Program-made: the position numbers and the translations under genes
The notes under the pieces: generated by a model
Told to the model about the DNA's origin: nothing
Seen by the model: the letters and a program-made list of their open reading frames with translations, nothing else
The model's database searches: none
In this document: in pieces, positions 57,770 to 64,000 of the stretch
Position numbering within the stretch: the first letter of the stretch is position 1
Layout: each line of letters opens with the position of its first letter
Source of the DNA: Ashinkailepas kermadecensis
Lineage: Eukaryota; Arthropoda; Thecostraca; Neolepadidae
Assembly: GCA_034440615.1 (NCBI GenBank)
Contig: JAOTOM010004863.1
Span: forward strand, 259,001 to 323,000
Direction: 5' to 3'
Length of the DNA stretch: 64,000 bases

Positions 57770-59830
57770 CGTTGCACGCTTGCACTGCCATGTCATTGTG
57801 CGCGTTAAGCACGTCGTCACGATTCTTGAAGCGGCCTGTTTCCGGCCGCTGGAGGTCTGTGGGAGCCCAGCAGACGCGGCCGCTGCCGCTCCAGCACCTC
57901 CCCGGCCGCATTACCCCGCACCGTCTTGCAACACCGGCCTCACCTGTCGCAAGACACCGGCGATTTTGCACAGGTGCCATTGGCACAACTGTAGGCATTG
58001 GTGCATTGTTTGGCTGTTCGCGTCCAGAGGGAGTATTCCAGAGGATCGGCGGAATCATGATCATGAACGTTCCGGTCACTCGACACCTCCCGTATGAAGA
58101 GCGCTGACACTAGCATATGACAGGAGCATCAGACGTTTAATCTACAGCTTTTGCGATCAGGATGGCATGCACCTCAGTGCGAGGTGTCTGCACAGTCTAG
58201 GTACCAATATCCATTGGAAGCTCAGGTGCCGGAGTGAAGAAGTCCTCTCAAAATGGTGGTAGAAGAGTGGGCAATTAAGGTAACAAAAGTAGAATGCAAG
58301 ATTTCAGAGCCAAGCCTGATATTCCGACGAAGATACAGTGTACCTTAAAATCAATGACAGGAATCAAATTTTTCAGTACGCTATTTCATGTCTGGAATAC
58401 TTTGTTGGCTTGCTACTTTGAGTGCAGGAGCAGACAAAGATGGAGTGGAAGATCGTTGATGGCATTGAGAGGCAGGAGAGTCAGTAGGGGAAACTTATTC
58501 TCGGCTGGGCGCCATTTCGGTCACCTAAATCTGGGACTATTTGGACATCGTTTCAGCTGGTGACATCTGAAGCTAATGCCACCTAAGCCTGTCGTTGCTG
58601 CTCGGTGTGCAGGACACATGTCAGACGAAGGTAGCACTGATCACACCTGAAGTTAATGCCACCTAAGCCTGTCGTTGCTACTCGATGTGTAGGACACATC
58701 AGACGAAGCTAGCACTGATGTGGTGGCCCGCGGAACCGCATGGCCTCCGCTGTCTCCTCCGGTGTCCCACCCGCTGCTGTTCGCCCCCGCCACCCAAGGG
58801 AGGACCAGTGTGGAGCACCACACTGGTGCTCGTGCCGTCACCACCAGTCGTGCCGTCACCACCAGCTCGTGCCGTCACCACCAGTCCTGTGGCCAACACG
58901 TGTCTCGCTGCCCCTCCCCTCACCCTCTCCACTGTCGCGCCACTCGGAGTCTCGCTTCACTGCTCCACGGGGTAGCGGTATCTTTCCATGGGTTAGCGGC
59001 GTCTTTCCCAGCCAGCTATTAGGCAGCAGAGGTCTCGGTAGCATGCATCGGTACGATTGTGAGTCATGCTCATATGGCTACGGAACAATCAGGAAGTTAT
59101 GGCCTGACAGCCTCAAAACTACAGCATATAATTTTATAATTGTTTTTGTGTTCGCAGTTTGGTGAGGAACCTGCAGCGTTCTGCTGCCTAGCTCAGAGGG
59201 AAGTCCCGAGCGAACGTGAGCGCTCGTGCGTGCGAGACGTCAGTTTAATGGTGCGATGTTCGGCAACGACCCAAGGCGGAAAATCGGGACACGGAAAGGC
59301 CTTAGCACTTCACAGGCCTGAGGCGCAGCGGCGGGAAAGAAAGTATCTCGCTGAAATTGAGTTTGTGGCCATCCGCGGGCTTCGAATGGCTTCCTCATTA
59401 CATCACCACCGTCCCCGAGCGGTGTCCACGCGACCAGACGTAGGCCACCTCCGTTATGAAGCGAATGAATTCGGGTCTTTCCGAGGCACTTCCCACGCAG
59501 TGGATCGTCGCGAAATGACCCGGAACCGGTCACGGCCGGCGGGGTCGATCGAGGGACTCGTCCCCGCGGCCCGTCTTCGCGAGCCTCGTTTCCAGAGCGG
59601 TGGGAATGAATGACGGCCGTGACGTTCTAATTCAAGCCAGCTTCAAAGCTTCAAAGTTCTGTGCGTGTTCAATAGCGCCCGTCGACATGTGATCCAGCGA
59701 ATTCCTCCGCGGATCCGAGCCTCTTTCAATGGCCGCCATCTTCCGAGCCTCTTTTATCACAAAGTGCCATGAGCAGCGCTGGTCGATGAACCGTCGCGCC
59801 GGACCGTCAGGCATCTGCTTTGAGGTGCCT
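57770..59830. other. Intergenic, no gene recognised
   Basis: Contains a duplicated segment (about 58580-58690) in which GAAGTTAATGCCACCTAAGC, CTGTCGTTGCT and GTGTAGGACACAT recur, and GTGCCGTCACCACCAGT triplication (58830-58890). No domain-bearing ORF. Confidence 0.5.
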
Positions 59831-59838
59831 TGAGTTCG

Positions 59839-60076
59839 CCTGTTATGCCTCGGTCCACGCCTGTTATTCCTCGGTCCACGCCTGTTATTCCTCGGTCCAC
59901 GCCTGTTATTCCTCGGTCCACGCCTGTTATTCCTCGGTCCACGCCTGTTATTCCTCGGTCCACGCCTGTTATGCCTCGGTCCACGCCTGTTATTCCTCGG
60001 TCCATGCCTGTTATTCCTCGGTCCACGCCTGTTATGCCTCGGTCCACGCCTGTTATGCCTCGGTCCACGCCTGTTA
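59839..60076. repeat. 21-bp minisatellite
   Basis: About eleven copies of CTGTTATTCCTCGGTCCACG plus C, with ATGCC variants. The unit is seven codons, giving false ORFs on both strands. Confidence 0.93.
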
Positions 60077-60499
60077 CACGTCCGACCCTCGTGGCACGGG
60101 CGTGTTGGGAAGTAGTTCGGGTCGGACCATGACACCCGGCGCCAGCGGTCTGGTGCGGCGGGTATGTTCAGAGGTAGTCCGGGCCACCCCATGCTACCTG
60201 GTCCCGGCATCTGACCTGGTCTGCAGCACTGACCTTGTCTGATGCGTAGTCTGGACCCAGTAAAAAGACTCCGGGCTTAGGCACAATGTTTGGCCATGTC
60301 TCGAATTTTACCCGTCGAACTTGTGAGGCATGTCCGCTACGGTGTCGTCCAGCCCTGGAACATTCTATGGCGGACGCCGGCTGGTTTTGTGACGAACTGG
60401 GAACTCGCAGCTGCTGGCCCAGCTCACCTTACACGCGGTACCAGCGCGGCTCGGCCGCCGACCCCACCCTGGTGGCGCCAAGGATGCTCAATCGCCGCC

Positions 60500-60715
60500 A
60501 CCTGACACCTGGCCACCTGACCACCTGACCACCTAACCCCCTGGAAACCTAAACACCTAACTACCTGACAACCTGACCACCTGACCATCTGATAACCTAA
60601 CCACCTAACCACCTGACAACCTGATCACCTGACAACCTGACCACCTGACCATCTGATAACCTAAACACCTGACCACCTGACAACCTGACGCCGCCTGACC
60701 ACCTGGCCACCTAAC
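60500..60715. repeat. Short ACCTGACC/ACCTAACC repeat
   Basis: Imperfect 8-9-bp units (CACCTGAC, CACCTAAC, AACCTGAC) in head-to-tail order. Confidence 0.85.
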
Positions 60716-60788
60716 GGCACAGACCAAGTCGCCGCACTGCAAACCGCCGCCTCTGTCGCCGACGGCAGCCTATCGCCCGTCGCACCTG

Positions 60789-60945
60789 AGGGGTCGCGGT
60801 AGCTCGGTCAGTAGGGCGTTGGACTCTTGATCGCAAGATCGTGAGTTCGAGTCCCGCAGCCGGCGGGTTACCGAGGCCGCCCGCGACCAATCGGCGTGAG
60901 AGGTTGGCGACGCTGCTTGGCCTAGCAGTCAAATGCGTCGCAAAG
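60789..60945 (+). mobile_element. tRNA-derived SINE (Lys-like head)
   Basis: A tRNA-Lys-like head with GTAGCTCGGTCAGTAGGGCG, GGACTCTTGATC (anticodon region CTT) and the B-box GAGTTCGAGTCCCGC. Then the body CCCGCGACCAATCGGCGTGA, GAGGTTGGCGACGCTGC and a TGCGTCGCAAAG tail. The head lacks a clean acceptor stem and continues into the SINE body, so this is not a tRNA gene. Confidence 0.78.
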
Positions 60946-60949
60946 AGCC

Positions 60950-62520
60950 CAAGGCTTCCACGCGGTCTCGTTCCATCCTGCCTGCCGAGCAGGTGTGGCG
61001 CTGACTGCGAAGTCTCGGAAGTTGTTCCGGTCGGCGTGCATCACCGCTGGACACTGGGTACTGGGCACCGATCTCGGAGACGAGGCGGGGTGCAGCTTCC
61101 GAGGAATTGGGAGTGGAGACCTGACACGGTAGCTGCGGCTGCCTCCTGGGCCCGCGCTGCACTGGCCAGGCTGGCCTCTCCGTGGATGTCCACGTTGCTG
61201 ACTTCCGCCGAGAAACCCTCCTGTGCGATGCTGGCTGGACGGTACCCTACTGCAGATTTGGCAGCTGCTTTTCCGGCTTCTGTGGCGGCAACACCAAGTT
61301 TTTGTCTCACAATGTGCATCATTTTCCGTGTTTGGCAGTGCCAAGTTTCTGCCAAGCTTCATAGGGGAGGGGCGGGGCGGAGCGGGATGGGGTGTAATTT
61401 TCAGCACCAACTTTGCTAACAAGCGTCCACTGTTGCTGTACAAGATTACGTGGCGGCGAGAGCACTGCTGAATCGTCGCCATCAGTCTGGCTGGCGGTTG
61501 TTCCAGGTGGCTCTCCGAGGTATAATTACAGCCACGGGGCGTGCGAGCTCCGACCGTTGTGCCGCCGCCACCTGGCGTCACCCCGGGCACCGTGACGCCG
61601 CCGGCCAGCGTGACGGCCGAGCGTGACGCGCGCCGCCGTGCGTGTCTCGCCGGCGCGTGTCGGGTCTGACAGCTGACTGTGTCGACGCGCCCTCCACGCC
61701 CCCCCCACCCCGCCAGCCGCCTCGCGCTCCCCTGATTTATTGAACGGTCTGGCGGCGATGGAGATGACGACACCGCGGCGGCATCGTCGAGTCCACACGT
61801 GCTCCACCGATAGCCCACCCGTCCCCGTCGGTTGTCACCCCTGCAGAGCGCTCATCGAGGCCAACTCCGGCGGGAGGCGTGGCGAGAATGGCGTCGGGCG
61901 GTCGTCCGGCCGGATTGGATGGGCCTGTCTGGACGTGCCGGGCAGGTGCCGCGCGGCCTGGAGACGGAACGGCGCCTGCTGGCCGCCCGCCGCTCACACA
62001 CACACAGACACAGATGCAGACTTTTCGCTGAGGTGATCCACAATGGACTTGTGGCTATTAGAGCCTCGCGTTAATTAGACAAAACAACAGAGCAGAAAAG
62101 GTGAAAATTACACAACAGTTAAACCGGCGGTCATACATGTCATAATACAAATACAAATAAACTATTTAAAAAAAGAATACAGCAGGGCGAGCAGCAAATC
62201 AGTCCGGCACGGGCGGCTCGTTCGACATGTGCCGCCGGAGGTAGCGACCAAAGATCGGCACGGAAAGCCGAAGATCCACAGACCTGCTCCGGTGTGGACG
62301 GGACGTCGCCGACGCCGGCGAACAGCCCGGCGGCCGTCGGAAAGGCCGGCGACACTGTCGGGTCAGCTGTGGCTGCAGCTGCGCCGCGCGATCGAGGCGT
62401 TCGCTTCGGCTCCCGGCCGTGGTGCGCAGCCGCCGTGCACGCCTCGCCCTCCGTCGTGGGATCATGTCCTGGGGCGCTTTACATCGCACGTGTGACGTCT
62501 GCACTGGGGCACGAACTGCT
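60950..62520. other. GC-rich intergenic region
   Basis: Very CpG-rich with several long overlapping ORFs on both strands (up to 298 codons on the minus strand, 60922-61818). None shows a domain I recognise, and long open frames are expected at this base composition. It could include promoter or first-exon sequence of a neighbouring gene. Confidence 0.35.
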
Positions 62521-62539
62521 CCAATGAATTCGTGTCATT

Positions 62540-62695
62540 GCGGCGATGGGGTGCAGCGATGGGGTGTAGCGATGGGGTGTAGCGATGGGGTACAACGATG
62601 GGGTGCGGAGATGCTGTGCAGAGATGGAGTGCAGCGGTCGGGTGCATAGATGGGGTGCAGAGATCTGGTGCAGTGATGGGTGCAGCGATGGGGCG
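62540..62695. repeat. 12-bp repeat (GCGATGGGGTGT)
   Basis: About a dozen imperfect copies of a 10-13-bp unit with GATGGGGTGCAG variants. Confidence 0.88.
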
Positions 62696-62699
62696 CTTC

Positions 62700-63190
62700 T
62701 GAAGACGACATGTGCATGTGATGTACACTTGGGATAATTGAGTTCATGTGACCAGGAAATGAGATCAAGTAGCACGTTGGCTGCCACTTGAACTCCAGCA
62801 AGCGATTGGGAGGCGGCGGCTAGCAAAACAACCTTGATAATCGTCTGGGTCATAGGATGTGTGCATGTCGTATGTGTGTCATGACATGTATGGCGCTATT
62901 TAGTTCCTCACTGTGTATATTGCTTTGGAGACAATTATTTATATTATCCTTTCGTTTGTGATCCTGTGAAAAGTTCGCCCAGCAGCTGTCGATAACTTTT
63001 CCGCGAGGGAAATGTATTGGGGAACTTAATGTACTTAATGTATTGGGAAACTTAAATCATACACATGTGAATTTCTGCAGGTTCTCCTAAGCCGACGTAT
63101 TTTTTTTTTGGTAAGCTGTCTTCATTCCGGAAATGAAAACTAGCATGCCCGCCGATATTCTAAAGCTAATCAGTTTGTGTTGTCCAAGGC
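62700..63190. other. Intergenic, nothing recognised
   Basis: About 0.5 kb of mostly AT-rich sequence without repeats or ORFs of note. Confidence 0.5.
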
Positions 63191-63195
63191 TATAG

Positions 63196-63610
63196 AACAC
63201 CAGGTAGAACGCTCCGCTTCCCAAAAAGGGAGACGCTTGAGAGCACCATCAATTCTATAAACTTGAGCCGACCAATCAGCGTTTGACGACCTCCGCCGAT
63301 CGTGGCAATTGTAAAGGCCGTAGGACAAAACTTGTGGAAGGTATTATCCATATATTATTCCATTTTTTCGTGCTAATTTTCTACAAAGGCATTCTTGCTA
63401 CTTTAATCTTGATCTTTAATACTACTTTATCACAATGTCACCGCTGATAGGGGAAACAAATTGGTATTTGTGTGGATGTCACCGGTTTCGCCGCACTAAA
63501 GACAAAATGTGTTTGTTTAGACCGACGGAGGCCGTCAAACGCTGATTGGTCGGCTCAAGCGTCTCCCTTTTTTATTGGACTACAATGCTGGAGCGCACCC
63601 CCCTGGTGTT
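63196..63610. mobile_element. Inverted-repeat (MITE-like) element
   Basis: The left arm 63196-63299 and right arm 63521-63610 are inverted copies: AACACCAGG at the outer ends, GGGAGACGCTTGA, then GCCGACCAATCAGCGTTTGA and CGACCTCCG inside. The left arm has a 26-base insertion after CGCTTGA that the right arm lacks. The 220-base loop has no ORF. No clear target duplication. Confidence 0.8.
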
Positions 63611-63619
63611 GTCTGATGA

Positions 63620-64000
63620 ACGCTACTCGTGCAGTTGAGATGAAGGGATCTTCTGCCTCTTTGAAAGCTCTGTTATTTTCATCGTGCACATTTTCATATC
63701 AGTGAAATTAACTGTTGCTTTTATAGGTAAAAACGAAAACCAGTCGTCATTTTCATGACGATTAATACATTTGCAGTTCTCTTTGTGATTTAGTCCATTT
63801 CACGTTTCCTTCTACCAGTAAAGGGACGATACAACTTATTCCTTGACTCGATGTTAATTTCTGGATTGGTGGGATCGTTTTTAAGCGGTGGCTCCATTCA
63901 CTTCCTTTGCTGAGTGACTTAGTTGCGTCGGAATTGTAACTGAGTCCTACGGGGATGTTTCCAAAGCGCCCCTGGCAAGACGTGGTACGTTTACACAGTG
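63620..64000. other. Right edge of window, nothing recognised
   Basis: About 380 bases; no repeat, RNA or coding feature supported. Confidence 0.5.

Noticed and set aside
60922..61818. 298-codon minus-strand ORF
   Set aside because: Very GC-rich, overlaps a SINE at one end, no recognisable domain, and other frames are equally open.

Overview
The window is eukaryotic, intron-rich, repeat-rich nuclear DNA, most likely from an arthropod. A crustacean is plausible, but I cannot name the species from sequence alone. The main evidence is one very large plus-strand gene, from about 53 to 32519, encoding a multidomain secreted chitinase of the CHT10 type (group II, many GH18 and CBM14 modules). Its 5' end lies outside the window. 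I traced 32 exons by matching reading frame, intron phase and GT/AG borders. They encode roughly 2,500 residues in the order CBM14-A, CBM14-B, GH18-1, CBM14-C, CBM14-D, GH18-2, GH18-3, CBM14-E, CBM14-F, GH18-4, stop. GH18-2, -3 and -4 keep the DGLDLDWEYP catalytic motif. GH18-1 has lost it and is probably a pseudoenzyme. CBM14-C has lost two of its six cysteines. Three single-base frame breaks (near 12856, 14030 and 16436), all in short G or C runs, and a phase mismatch at exon 4 need checking before this is called an intact gene.

The introns carry an unusual load of minisatellites (43, 32, 47, 24, about 42 and 32 bp units among others). Several begin within tens of bases of a 5' splice site, and two arrays copy the splice donor itself. 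The introns also hold tRNA-derived SINEs, a MITE, and long (CA), (TA) and (CT) runs.

From 32520 to 43600 I find the gene's 3' flank (a 29-bp minisatellite directly after the stop and an ATTAAA signal), MITE and SINE fragments and a dimeric 20-bp repeat, but no convincing gene. From about 43640 to 48455 lies a nearly full-length CR1-like non-LTR retrotransposon. Its ORF1 carries an SGNH esterase domain, its ORF2 (endonuclease plus reverse transcriptase) has two in-frame stops, and its 3' UTR has a 166-bp repeat.

From 48456 to 64000 there are two SINEs, an approximately 1.2-kb foldback element, a 5-kb satellite of 27-bp units that starts at the edge of that foldback and is itself interrupted by a truncated copy of the same retrotransposon tail, several smaller minisatellites, and a second inverted-repeat element near 63.2-63.6 kb. 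I see no convincing host protein gene there. Long open frames in the satellite arise because 27 is a multiple of three.
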